DNA from: Microlunatus sp. Gsoil 973
Lineage (GTDB): Bacteria; Actinomycetota; Actinomycetes; Propionibacteriales; Propionibacteriaceae
Assembly (NCBI RefSeq): GCF_009707365.1
Contig: NZ_CP046122.1
Location: forward strand, 1,674,001-1,738,000
DNA: 64,000 nucleotides
Reading direction: 5' to 3'
The notes below the pieces were generated by a model. That model searched no databases. It saw only the letters and a program-made list of their open reading frames with translations, and was not told the origin of the DNA. The position numbers and the translations under genes are program-made. This document shows, piece after piece, positions 53,736 through 62,979 of this stretch; position 1 is the first letter of the stretch, and each line of letters opens with the position of its first letter.

Positions 53736-55724
53736 TCAGACCTGTTTCCGGTCGGCGATCGCCTGGGTGATTTCGGCGATCGCCTCATCCACCGGTACGC
53801 CGTTGCGCTGGCTGCCGTCGCGGAACCGGAACGACACCGCTCCCGCCTCGACGTCCTGGCCGCCGGCGATCAGCTGGTAGGGCACCTTCTGCTTGGTCCA
53901 GGTGCGGATCTTCTTCTGCATCCGGTCGTCGCTGGTGTCAACCTCAACTCGAACTCCAGACTTTCGGAGTTTCCCTGCGACGCCGAGCAGATACTCGTCG
54001 AACTCGGCCGCGACCGGGATGCCGACGACCTGAACCGGCGCCAGCCAGGGCGGGAACGCGCCGGCGTAGTGCTCGGTCAGCACACCGATGAAGCGTTCGA
54101 TGGAGCCGAACTTGGCCGAGTGGATCATCACCGGCTGCTGCCGGGTGCCGTCGGCCGCCTGATACTCCAGCCCGAACCCGGCGGGCTGGTTGAAGTCGTA
54201 CTGGATGGTTGACATCTGCCAGGTGCGGCCGATGGCGTCCCGGGTCTGCACGGAGATCTTCGGACCGTAGAAGGCGGCGCCGCCGGGATCGGGAACCAGC
54301 TCCAGGCCGGAGTCGACGCCGACCAGTTCCAGGATGCGGGTGGCGGTCTCCCACTGCTCCTCGGTGCCGATGAACTTGTCGGAGTTCGGGTCGCGGGTGG
54401 ACAGCTCCAGGTAGTAGTCATCCAGGCCGAAGTCGCCGAGCAGGCCGAGGATGAAGTTCAGCAGGTGCTTGATCTCCCCCGGCGCCTGCTCGGGTGTGAC
54501 GTAGGAGTGCGAGTCGTCCTGGGTCATGCCGCGGACCCGGGTCAGGCCGTGCACCACGCCCGACTTCTCGTAGCGGTAGACCGAGCCGAACTCGAAGAAC
54601 CGCAGCGGCAGTTCGCGGTAGGAGCGGCCGCGGGACCGGAAGATCAGGTTGTGCATCGGGCAGTTCATCGGCTTGACCCGATACTCCGCACCCTCCAGTT
54701 CCATCGGCGGGAACATGGTGTCGGCGTAGTACGGCAGGTGGCCCGAGGTGTAGAAGAGGTTGTCCTTGGTGATGTGCGGGGTGCCGACGTAGGAGAAGCC
54801 CTCCTCGATGTGCCGGCGGCGGACGTAGTCCTCCATCTCCCGCTTCAGCACGCCGCCCTTGGGGTGGAAGACAGCCAGGCCGGAGCCGAGTTCGTCGGGG
54901 AAGCTGAACAGGTCGAGTTCGATGCCGAGCTTGCGGTGGTCACGCTTGGCCGCCTCGGCCATCCGGTGCTGATAGTCGGCCAACGCCTCCTTGCTGGGCC
55001 AGGCGGTGCCGTAGACGCGCTGCAGCTGCTGGTTGTTCTGGTCCCCCAGCCAGTACGCCGCCGAGCTGCGGGTGATCGCGTAGGCGGGGATGTAGCCGGT
55101 GTGCGGCACGTGCGGCCCGCGGCAGAGGTCCTTCCAGGCGACCGAGCCGTCGCGGCGGACGTTGTCGTAGATGGTCAGCTGGCCGGCGCCCACCTCGACG
55201 CTGGAGCCCGACTCATCATCCGCCGATCCCTTCTTGCCGATCAGCTCGATCTTGAACGGCTCGTTGGCGAGTTCCTCACGGCCCTCGTCGTCGCTGATCT
55301 CGCGACGGACGAACCGCTGCCGCTCCTTGATGATCCGGGTCATCTGCTTCTCGATGGCCTTCAGGTCGTCGGGGGTGAACGGCTCGGAGACCTGGAAGTC
55401 GTAGTAGAAGCCGTCGGTGATCGGCGGGCCGATGCCCAACTTGGCCTCGGCGTACAGATTCTGTACGGCCTGGGCGGTCACGTGGGCGGCCGAGTGGCGG
55501 ATGATGTTCAGCCCGTCCTGGCTGCCGATGGTGACCGGTTCGACGCTGACCTCGTCTCCGCCGCCGTCCACCAGTGGTCGGGCGAGGTCGCGCAGCTCGC
55601 CGTTGACCCTGACCGCGACGACGCTGCGGTCCTCACCGTAGAGATCCAGACCCGTCGTCGTCTCGTCGACCACCTGTTCGGTTGCGTTGTTGTCGCGAAC
55701 CACAGTGATCCTGGTTGACGCCAC
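53736..55724 (-). CDS. thrS: Threonyl-tRNA synthetase
   Basis: Class II synthetase with TGS, SAD/editing-like, catalytic and anticodon-binding domains; 662 aa from the GTG at 55724 (AGGAGG 4 nt upstream). The editing region has [12 protein letters not shown]; catalytic motif residues include [21 protein letters not shown] and the zinc ligand Cys in KPMNCPMHN. The C-terminal domain begins near [13 protein letters not shown]. The longer open frame to 55838 adds a Pro/Gly-rich leader that is not conserved. It is the first gene of the conserved block running down to pimA. Confidence 0.96.
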   Translation of the reverse strand: MASTRITVVRDNNATEQVVDETTTGLDLYGEDRSVVAVRVNGELRDLARPLVDGGGDEVSVEPVTIGSQDGLNIIRHSAAHVTAQAVQNLYAEAKLGIGPPITDGFYYDFQVSEPFTPDDLKAIEKQMTRIIKERQRFVRREISDDEGREELANEPFKIELIGKKGSADDESGSSVEVGAGQLTIYDNVRRDGSVAWKDLCRGPHVPHTGYIPAYAITRSSAAYWLGDQNNQQLQRVYGTAWPSKEALADYQHRMAEAAKRDHRKLGIELDLFSFPDELGSGLAVFHPKGGVLKREMEDYVRRRHIEEGFSYVGTPHITKDNLFYTSGHLPYYADTMFPPMELEGAEYRVKPMNCPMHNLIFRSRGRSYRELPLRFFEFGSVYRYEKSGVVHGLTRVRGMTQDDSHSYVTPEQAPGEIKHLLNFILGLLGDFGLDDYYLELSTRDPNSDKFIGTEEQWETATRILELVGVDSGLELVPDPGGAAFYGPKISVQTRDAIGRTWQMSTIQYDFNQPAGFGLEYQAADGTRQQPVMIHSAKFGSIERFIGVLTEHYAGAFPPWLAPVQVVGIPVAAEFDEYLLGVAGKLRKSGVRVEVDTSDDRMQKKIRTWTKQKVPYQLIAGGQDVEAGAVSFRFRDGSQRNGVPVDEAIAEITQAIADRKQV

Positions 55725-56217
55725 GGGTCCTCCTGCTCCTGGTGGTGGGTGTGCCGGGCTAGTCGCCCGAATCGCACCGGCAAGCCTAAACCCAGCGTCT
55801 GGGCCGGCCAGGCATGAGCCCCGGCCCACTCCGCGCATCCCGCAGACGCCGGGATGTCCGTCCGATCAGTTCGAGCCACAGCGCGTCGTGCAAAACAGAC
55901 ACGGGCAGCGTCGTGTAGGTGTCGCGGATGCGTAATTCTGTCGAAGAAGTCGGTTAGCTCTGCTCAACACGGGGTAAACGCCACAGCTAACATCGCCCCT
56001 GTACACAGCGACGCGTGGGCTTGTGTTCTTTTCGGGGCTACCCGCGGCCACATGCCGGGCTTCACTCAAGCCACTCTTCTCTGCTAGCTTCCCTTCTGTC
56101 CCAGAAATCATGGGACCGCAGCGTGGCACTCGAACAGCTGGGGGTCGGCGCCGGCACCGGAGAGGAGGCCCGGGCCAAAGTCAATCCGCGATAGATCGGC
56201 ATGGAGAAAGGGTCAGT
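55725..56217. promoter_or_regulatory. Control region between thrS and the polysaccharide operon
   Basis: A divergent gap of about 490 bp. It holds the thrS ribosome-binding site and leader, and on the other side the start of the polysaccharide operon. An inverted pair GTTAGCT (55953-55959) and AGCTAAC (55985-55991) is separated by 25 nt and could be a two-half-site operator. I see no gene in it; the in-frame extension of the kinase gene from 56023 is not convincing. The base composition becomes less GC-rich from about 55.9 kb. Confidence 0.45.
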
Positions 56218-57723
56218 GTGGATCTGCAGACCTATTTGAGGATCCTTCGGAAGCACTGGCGAGTGATTCCTATTGTCAGTCTTGCGGTCCTGGCAGCGAC
56301 TGCGGGCATCACCTATCTGATTCCCAAGACGTACGAGTCACAGCTGCAATTCTTCGTTTCGACGGTCGACACCAGCAACAACAGCCAGCTGGCACAGGGC
56401 AGCGACTTCCTGCAGCAGCGCGTGAAGTCCTATTCCCAGCTGCTCAAGGCACCGGTCGTGCTCCAACCTGTTGTCGAGAAGGTCGGGCTTACAACGTCGC
56501 CGAGTCGATTGGCAGAGCAGGTGACGACCACGATCCCGACGGATACCGTCCTGATAGACGTAACAGTTACCGAACGGTCACCGCAGACGGCGCAGAAGAT
56601 TGCAGCGGCAATCGGAGACCAGTTTCCGAAGACAATCACGGAGCTTGAACGCGTGTCCTCCGACGGCCAAAGCCCCGTCAAGGTAACTGTCACTCAAGCA
56701 CCCACGCTTGAGCTCATTCCGGTGAGTCCAAGACCAATCAGGAACTTCGCGTTAGGCCTTGTCCTCGGACTCATTATTGCCATTGCGACCGTCGTACTCA
56801 GGCACGTGCTGGACACGCGGATTCGCACAAAGGATGACGTTGAACGGCTAATCGATGACGTTGCTGTCATCGGCACGATTCCGTTCGATGCCGAGGCCAC
56901 GACGGCGCCCCTTCTTGTGGAGACGGGCCCCCTGTCAACCCGGTCGGAATCATTCCGGACACTCCGAACGAACTTGTCTTTCGTCGGTACAGCGGAGCGC
57001 GCTCGAACGATCGTGATGACGTCTTCGCTACCTGGTGAAGGCAAAACGACCACTTCGGCGAACCTCGGCGTGGTCCTTGCCGAATCGGGTGCAAGCGTCT
57101 GCCTCGTCGAAGCTGATCTTCGTCGTCCTCGTCTGCTCGACTATTTCGGAATGGAAGGAGCCGTTGGGCTCACTGACCTTCTGATCGGCCGGGCGGACTT
57201 GGCTGACATTCTCCAGCCCTATGGGCGGCACCAACTCTCTCTGGTCGGAGCCGGCCAGATACCACCGAACCCCAGCGAGCTTCTCGGCTCCCCCGCTATG
57301 AGAGAAGCGCTCCAAGAGCTCTCGGAGAAGTTCGACTACGTGCTATTGGATGCTCCTCCAATGCTGCCGGTCACGGATGCAGCAGTGCTAGCGACCATCA
57401 CCGATGGAGCCGTAATCGTCGTCGGAAGCGGATTGGTCACCCGAGATCAGCTGGCAACCGCGGTCGACGGATTGGACAAGGTAAATGCACGAGTCTTGGG
57501 AACGGTTCTGAATCGTATGCCAAGACCTATAAGAGGTCGATATTACGACTACAAGTACGAATATCACCCACGTCGGGAGAAGGCGACCTTTCCCGACGGC
57601 CCGATCGACTGGGGAAACGACACGATTGACGACAGAGTCAACCATCGCGCCGGTTCTGTGGTTGCTGAGGCCGACACGGCAGCTCGAGCTGCGCGTGCTC
57701 TCGAAGCCGCTGACCCGGCCTGA
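56218..57723 (+). CDS. Fused chain-length determinant (Wzz) and BY-kinase
   Basis: Polysaccharide co-polymerase of 501 aa. A Wzz domain with two transmembrane helices (about 17-37 and 179-199) flanks a periplasmic loop; a cytoplasmic BY-kinase domain follows. Walker A is SSLPGEGKTTTSANLG (K276), Walker A' is VCLVEADLRRPRL, Walker B is YVLLDAPP. The C-terminal tyrosine cluster YYDYKYEY (442-449) is the likely autophosphorylation site that controls export. GTG 56218 lies 5 nt after AAAGGG. Codon and base use are more A/T-rich than in the housekeeping genes. Confidence 0.92.
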   Translation: MDLQTYLRILRKHWRVIPIVSLAVLAATAGITYLIPKTYESQLQFFVSTVDTSNNSQLAQGSDFLQQRVKSYSQLLKAPVVLQPVVEKVGLTTSPSRLAEQVTTTIPTDTVLIDVTVTERSPQTAQKIAAAIGDQFPKTITELERVSSDGQSPVKVTVTQAPTLELIPVSPRPIRNFALGLVLGLIIAIATVVLRHVLDTRIRTKDDVERLIDDVAVIGTIPFDAEATTAPLLVETGPLSTRSESFRTLRTNLSFVGTAERARTIVMTSSLPGEGKTTTSANLGVVLAESGASVCLVEADLRRPRLLDYFGMEGAVGLTDLLIGRADLADILQPYGRHQLSLVGAGQIPPNPSELLGSPAMREALQELSEKFDYVLLDAPPMLPVTDAAVLATITDGAVIVVGSGLVTRDQLATAVDGLDKVNARVLGTVLNRMPRPIRGRYYDYKYEYHPRREKATFPDGPIDWGNDTIDDRVNHRAGSVVAEADTAARAARALEAADPA

Positions 57724-57737
57724 TCCTGGAGCCCCGT

Positions 57738-59696
57738 ATGGACACCCCCCACCCCATACTTCACGCCTCGAAAGCAACTTCATCTCGAGTTGTTGCCAAT
57801 GCGGGCTGGCGCCGCAGAGAAACCCTGGTTCAGGCCGGGTGGGCGGCGGCGGATGCATTGGTCATGGTCGTTGCGTCATTCGTTGCGGCCTGGGTCCGAT
57901 ACGACCTCAGCATCGAGACCGTACTGCTCCGGCCGACCGCGGCGTTCGCAGTGTTGGCAGCCTTCTTGTTCCTGATCTTCGGGGTCCTGATCGGTCCTTA
58001 CCGAATCGGACACCTGCGAGGCTCATTCGAGGAAACGGCAGATCTCGGCCGCGCCGTGGTCGCGACCGCCCTGCCTCTGATCGCTACCGTCCTGTTTACC
58101 GACTGGCTCCGTGGCGTACCGCGCAGCTTGGCCCTGCTTGCCCCAGCGCTGGCTCTCGGAGGAATGTTCACATTGCGATTCGTCGTCCGGTCCTATCGCT
58201 GGGGTCGCGGTACCGAAGGACCCGGCCTCCGCAAGGTGATCATCTTCGGTGCCGGTCTCTCCGGGCGGCAGCTCGTACGTGCCTTGCAGAACGACTCCCA
58301 TACGTCGTACGCGCCGGTTGCCATTTTGGATGACGACCCGCACAAGCGACGCCTACGCATCGACGGCCTGCGAGTGCAAGGCGGACGTGAGGCCATCGCG
58401 CGGGTCGCCGAGCAGACGGATGCATCGGCGTTGGTGATTGCCATCCCGTCGGCGGAGCGGGAACTTCTCGCTGACCTGCGAGCGGCGGCTCGCGGCGCAG
58501 GACTGGATGTCCTCGTCCTCCCGCCAACCGACGCGCGCATAGGTCGCATCAACAGCGGAGATCTCCGCAATCTTGACCTGGAAGATCTACTCGGTCGCCG
58601 TCGTGTGCAACTGGACGAGGGTGCAATATCCGAGTCGATCAGGGGCAAGGTGGTCCTCGTCACGGGAGCCGGCGGATCGATCGGCTCCGAACTAGCGCGA
58701 CAAATCGATCGCTTCGGCCCCCGGAAGTTGGTTCTGCTCGACCGCGATGAGTCGGCCCTCCACAAAGTGCAGATGAGTCTGACCGGCCGCGCGCTTCTGG
58801 ATGACGGGACGCTCGCGCTGGTGAGTATCCGCGATCTCGACGGGCTGCGGGACATATTCGCTCGCGAGACGCCCCACTTGGTCTTCCATGCAGCAGCACT
58901 GAAGCATCTGACCCTGCTGGAGCAATTCCCGCTCGAAGCGTGGAAGACCAATGTCCTCGGCACCTTGAACGTGTTGCGCGCCGCCGAGGAGAGTGGCGTT
59001 GAGGTCTTCGTCAACATCTCGACGGACAAAGCTGCCAATCCGAGTTGCGTGCTCGGGTACAGCAAACGCGTCGCGGAGCGACTCACCGCCCACTACGCGA
59101 CCAAGCAGAACATCGGCCGGTTTGTCAGCGTTCGGTTTGGCAATGTTTTGGGATCCCGTGGCTCGGTCATCGAGGCGTTCACCGCCCAGGTCCAACGTGG
59201 CGGACCGATCACCGTCACTGACCCCGAGGTCGAGCGTTACTTCATGTTGATCCCCGAGGCCAGCCAGCTGGTCCTCCAGGCCAGCGTGATCGGACGCGAC
59301 GGGGAGGTCATGGTCTTGGACATGGGGTCACCCGTCAAGATCGTCGATGTCGCGAAGACGTTGATCGAGATGTCCGGTCGCTCAGACATCGAGATCGTCT
59401 ACACCGGGCTGCGCCACGGCGAAAAGCTGTCCGAGGAGTTGTTCGCGCCCAACGAAGCGATCCGCAACTCGGGGCATCCCCTCGTCAACGCGGTCGGCGT
59501 ACCACCGATCAATCCATGGGACGTGGTCAATGCCGACCCGACGAGCGGCGAAGAAGCGCTTAAGTGGATGCGTCACGCCGCCACTTACGACCTGCCGGCT
59601 CCGGATCCGAATGAAATGATCAACGGCGCGGGCACGCCTGTTGACGGTGACCTGGCGTTGACGGCTGCGGACCTGCGGCCGCATGTCCGTCGTTAA
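57738..59696 (+). CDS. UDP-GlcNAc 4,6-dehydratase, long membrane form (CapD/WbpM/PglF type)
   Basis: Membrane-bound nucleotide-sugar dehydratase of 652 aa. Four to five N-terminal helices (about 30-155) are followed by two Rossmann units: GAGLSG near 171-176 and TGAGGSIGSE near 309-318. The catalytic stretch NISTDKAANPSCVLGYSKRV has the TDK triad and a Lys, with Leu in the position usually Met/Tyr. The family makes UDP-4-keto-6-deoxy-GlcNAc, the first step to bacillosamine and related sugars. A DegT aminotransferase follows by 9 bp. Confidence 0.9.
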   Translation: MDTPHPILHASKATSSRVVANAGWRRRETLVQAGWAAADALVMVVASFVAAWVRYDLSIETVLLRPTAAFAVLAAFLFLIFGVLIGPYRIGHLRGSFEETADLGRAVVATALPLIATVLFTDWLRGVPRSLALLAPALALGGMFTLRFVVRSYRWGRGTEGPGLRKVIIFGAGLSGRQLVRALQNDSHTSYAPVAILDDDPHKRRLRIDGLRVQGGREAIARVAEQTDASALVIAIPSAERELLADLRAAARGAGLDVLVLPPTDARIGRINSGDLRNLDLEDLLGRRRVQLDEGAISESIRGKVVLVTGAGGSIGSELARQIDRFGPRKLVLLDRDESALHKVQMSLTGRALLDDGTLALVSIRDLDGLRDIFARETPHLVFHAAALKHLTLLEQFPLEAWKTNVLGTLNVLRAAEESGVEVFVNISTDKAANPSCVLGYSKRVAERLTAHYATKQNIGRFVSVRFGNVLGSRGSVIEAFTAQVQRGGPITVTDPEVERYFMLIPEASQLVLQASVIGRDGEVMVLDMGSPVKIVDVAKTLIEMSGRSDIEIVYTGLRHGEKLSEELFAPNEAIRNSGHPLVNAVGVPPINPWDVVNADPTSGEEALKWMRHAATYDLPAPDPNEMINGAGTPVDGDLALTAADLRPHVRR

Positions 59697-59705
59697 GGAG
59701 TTCGG

Positions 59706-60851
59706 TTGTCTCGCATCTTCCTGTCACGGGCTCATGTCACCGAGGTCGAAGAACGCCTCGTTCTAGAGGCTCTGCGATCGGGTTGGGTCGCGCCGCTAGG
59801 CCCCATGGTCGACCGATTCGAGTCCGAGATCGCCGACCGGGTGGGGGTCCGGCATGCCTTGGCACTGTCGTCGGGCACGGCGGCACTACATCTCGCGCTG
59901 CTGGCCGAAGGTGCCGGGCCGGGCAAGGTCGTTGTGCTTCCGTCGATGACGTTCGCTGCGACCGCCAACGCTGTTCTCTACACGGGGGCGGAACCGGTTT
60001 TCGTGGATTCGTCAGCGGGAGACGCCAACGTCGATGTCGACCTTCTGGTGTCCGCTGTTGACACGTTGCTCGCGGAAGGCCGAGACATCGCTTGCGTCCT
60101 GGCCGTTGACCTGTTCGGGCGCTGTCTGGATTACAGCCGACTTCTTCCCGAGCTCGAGATACGTGGCGTGCCACTGGTCGAAGACGCTGCCGAGGCGCTT
60201 GGGGCGAGCCATGCCGGCGAGGCAGCCGGGTCGTTCGGACACAGTGCAGCTCTATCCTTCAATGGCAACAAGATCATGACCACGTCGGGCGGCGGCATGC
60301 TGCTCAGCGACGACGTCGAATTGATCAACCATGCCCGGTACCTGTCCACCCAAGCCAGACAGCCAGTGCCTTGGTACGAGCACACGGAGATGGGTTTCAA
60401 CTACCGGATGTCCAACATCCTCGCTGCGCTCGGTGTCGGTCAGCTGTCGCGGCTCGACGACATGATCCGGCGGCGTCGGCAGCATCGAGAACGGTACGCC
60501 GCGGAACTCGCCGACCTGCCGGGAGTCCGACTCCTGGGTGGTGGCCTGCCCGAGGATGCCTCGAACGACAACTGCTGGTTGACGTGTCTGGTGATCGACG
60601 GCGTAGGTACGAGTGCCGATGCAGTGGTCGCCGAGCTCGGAAAGCACGAAATCGAAGCCCGGCACCTGTGGAAACCCATGCATTTGCAGCCGCTCTACTC
60701 GTCGGCGCGTGCCTTCCTCACAGGAGCCTCCGAAACCCTGTTCGCACACGGAGTGACACTGCCGAGTGGGTCGGAGCTGAGCAATACTGATATTGATCGT
60801 GTGATCTCCGCCCTAACCGGCATTCTGAAGGGAAGAGTGGAAGCCGCATGA
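59706..60851 (+). CDS. DegT/DnrJ/EryC1/StrS-family sugar aminotransferase
   Basis: PLP enzyme of 381 aa that typically aminates a 4-keto sugar nucleotide. PLP region: SSGTAALHLALLAEG near the start, EDAAEALGASH and the internal Lys in LSFNGNKIMTTSGGGM. The TTG at 59706 follows AAGGAG by 5 nt and is the only reasonable start. Together with the upstream dehydratase it would make UDP-4-amino-4,6-dideoxy-GlcNAc, as PglF/PglE do; the acetyltransferase is not in the window. Confidence 0.9.
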   Translation: MSRIFLSRAHVTEVEERLVLEALRSGWVAPLGPMVDRFESEIADRVGVRHALALSSGTAALHLALLAEGAGPGKVVVLPSMTFAATANAVLYTGAEPVFVDSSAGDANVDVDLLVSAVDTLLAEGRDIACVLAVDLFGRCLDYSRLLPELEIRGVPLVEDAAEALGASHAGEAAGSFGHSAALSFNGNKIMTTSGGGMLLSDDVELINHARYLSTQARQPVPWYEHTEMGFNYRMSNILAALGVGQLSRLDDMIRRRRQHRERYAAELADLPGVRLLGGGLPEDASNDNCWLTCLVIDGVGTSADAVVAELGKHEIEARHLWKPMHLQPLYSSARAFLTGASETLFAHGVTLPSGSELSNTDIDRVISALTGILKGRVEAA

Positions 60852-61876
60852 ACAATCCGGTGTCCGGCACGGTCGTCGCGATAACCGGAGGAACCGGATC
60901 CTTCGGATCAACGATGGTCCGGCAATTGTTGGATTCGGACGTCGCGGCGGTGCACGTTCTCAGTCGTGATGAGGCCAAACAGGACCAGTTGCGAACCGAG
61001 TTGGCCGACCGTCGTCTGAAGCTGTTCCTCGGCGATGTCCGTGATTACGAATCCGTCACCGAATCGATGGTCGGTGTTGACTTCGTCTTTCACGCCGCGG
61101 CACTGAAGCAGGTGCCCTCGTGTGAGTTCTTCCCTGAGCAAGCGGTGCGCACCAATGTGGATGGCAGCCGCAACGTCATTCGTGCGGCTGCAGCTGCGGG
61201 TGTGCGGTCTCTTGTGTGTTTGAGCACGGACAAAGCGGTCTATCCGGTGAATGCCATGGGCATGTCCAAAGCATTGATGGAGAAGACAGCCCAAGCTTGG
61301 GCGCGAAACCATCCGGACGGTCCAACAACCGTTTCGATCACCCGCTATGGAAATGTCATGGCGTCCCGCGGCTCAGTCATCCCGCTCTTCATCTCGCAGC
61401 TTCGCAAGGGTCTGCCGCTGACCATCACCGATCCGGATATGACCCGGTTCCTGATGTCGCTCGATGAGTCGGTCGAGTTGGTCCTCCACGCCTTCACCAA
61501 CGCACAGCCGGGCGATCTCTTCGTGCGGAAGGCGCCCGCTTGCACAATCGAGGTGCTTGCCCGAGCCGTCGCGAAGGTGCTAGGTCAGAATCCCGAGTTC
61601 AAGGTGTTGGGCACACGTCATGGGGAGAAGCAGCACGAGACGTTGTTGAGCCGTGAAGAGATGGTTCACGCCCGGGACCAAGGCGACTACTTTCGGGTGC
61701 CTTTGGATGCCCGCTCACTCGAATACGAACTGTACTTCGAGGAAGGTGAGCAGAGGCCGGCGCAGATCGGTGACTACACGTCGGCGAACACCACCCAACT
61801 CGACCTCGATGGTGCATGTGAATTGATCAGCGGATTGCCGGTCATCCAGGCGGCACAAAGAGAACTTGCCCGATGA
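60848..61876 (+). CDS. capE: UDP-GlcNAc 4,6-dehydratase/5-epimerase (CapE/FnlA/WbjB type)
   Basis: Soluble SDR of 342 aa, start overlapping the aminotransferase stop (ATGA). The cofactor motif TGGTGSFG is at 13-20; the catalytic region has LSTDKAVYPVNAMGMSKALME with Met137 in place of the usual Tyr and Lys141, as in CapE. It makes UDP-2-acetamido-2,6-dideoxy-beta-L-arabino-hexos-4-ulose, the first intermediate to UDP-L-FucNAc. GTRHGEKQHETLL near residue 258 is also a family signature. Confidence 0.93.
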   Translation: MNNPVSGTVVAITGGTGSFGSTMVRQLLDSDVAAVHVLSRDEAKQDQLRTELADRRLKLFLGDVRDYESVTESMVGVDFVFHAAALKQVPSCEFFPEQAVRTNVDGSRNVIRAAAAAGVRSLVCLSTDKAVYPVNAMGMSKALMEKTAQAWARNHPDGPTTVSITRYGNVMASRGSVIPLFISQLRKGLPLTITDPDMTRFLMSLDESVELVLHAFTNAQPGDLFVRKAPACTIEVLARAVAKVLGQNPEFKVLGTRHGEKQHETLLSREEMVHARDQGDYFRVPLDARSLEYELYFEEGEQRPAQIGDYTSANTTQLDLDGACELISGLPVIQAAQRELAR

Positions 61877-62979
61877 GGGTTCTTCTGACGGGAGCCCAGG
61901 GATTCCTGGGCTGGCACACTCACGCCCGGATTCATGCACTCAGTGGTCACCAGGTCGTGCCCGTTGGTCGGACCGACTGGCATCGGCTCGGCGAGCTGGC
62001 GGCCGACTGCGACGCTGTGATCCATGTCGCAGGGATAAACCGCGGCGAACCTGATGAGGTCGAGAAAGGCAACGTCAAGCTGGCCGAGGATCTGGCCGTC
62101 GTGATGAGACGTTCGCCGTTCTCTCGGATGATCTACGCAGACTCGATCCAGGCAGGAAGTGACACTCCCTACGGCCGAGGCAAGTCACGAGCCGGCCAAA
62201 TCCTTGCTGCCGCCAGCGAGGATGTCGGAGCTGACTTCTCCGACCTGCGGCTACCGAATCTCTTCGGCGAGGGATGCCGACCGAACTACAACTCCTTCGT
62301 GGCCACCTTCGTTCAGCACGTGCTGAACGACTCATCACCACAGATCGTTGACAGGCCTATCGACTTGTTGCACGTCCAGGATGCGGCAGCAGTCCTGATC
62401 GATGCGCTCGAGAGCCCATCTCCTCCCGCGGTCCCGTCTGGGACGTCGACCACAGTGCAGTCGGTCTTCGATACATTGGCATCGATGTACGCCCTCTATC
62501 AAAGGGGCGACATCCCGGCGCTCGCCACGGACTTCGACCTCCAGCTCTTCAACACGTTGCGGTACGCGATGTTTCCGGCGTTCTATCCGATCCGACTGCC
62601 CAGGTATGCCGACCATCGTGGGGCGCTCACCGAGGCCGTAAAGGTCCACGGCGGCCAAGGCCAAAGCTTTGTTTCGACCACCGTTCCCGGCGTGACGCGC
62701 GGTGAGCATTTCCATCTGCACAAGGTGGAGCGGTTTGTCGTCGTCAGCGGCCGAGCGCGGATCGAGCTGCGCAAGGTGTTGTCGTCGGACGCGGTGACTT
62801 TCGACGTCGACGGCGACAATCCGGCGGTCATCGACATGCCGACGCTGTGGGCGCACAACATCACCAACACGGGCGATACTGAGGTGGTGACGCTGTTCTG
62901 GGCGAATGAGATCTTCGACCCGGCCGCACCAGACACCTATGCTGAGCCGGTCCGCAAGGTCGAGGAGGTGCCCGAATGA
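61873..62979 (+). CDS. capF: UDP-L-FucNAc pathway reductase/epimerase (CapF/FnlB/WbjC type)
   Basis: Bifunctional enzyme of 368 aa: an N-terminal SDR domain (LLTGAQGFLGWHTH; DSIQAGSDTPYGRGKS with Tyr-x3-Lys) and a C-terminal cupin domain with a metal site in GVTRGEHFHLHKVERFVVV. CapF epimerises C3 and then reduces C4, giving UDP-6-deoxy-L-talosamine (N-acetylated). The domain order and the capE-capF-capG gene order are exactly those of known L-FucNAc loci. Start overlaps the capE stop. Confidence 0.93.
   Translation: MRVLLTGAQGFLGWHTHARIHALSGHQVVPVGRTDWHRLGELAADCDAVIHVAGINRGEPDEVEKGNVKLAEDLAVVMRRSPFSRMIYADSIQAGSDTPYGRGKSRAGQILAAASEDVGADFSDLRLPNLFGEGCRPNYNSFVATFVQHVLNDSSPQIVDRPIDLLHVQDAAAVLIDALESPSPPAVPSGTSTTVQSVFDTLASMYALYQRGDIPALATDFDLQLFNTLRYAMFPAFYPIRLPRYADHRGALTEAVKVHGGQGQSFVSTTVPGVTRGEHFHLHKVERFVVVSGRARIELRKVLSSDAVTFDVDGDNPAVIDMPTLWAHNITNTGDTEVVTLFWANEIFDPAAPDTYAEPVRKVEEVPE

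Noticed and set aside
56023-56217. N-terminal extension of the Wzz-kinase
   Set aside because: The extension shows no domain, and the Wzz domain starts right after the GTG at 56218 with a good ribosome-binding site.
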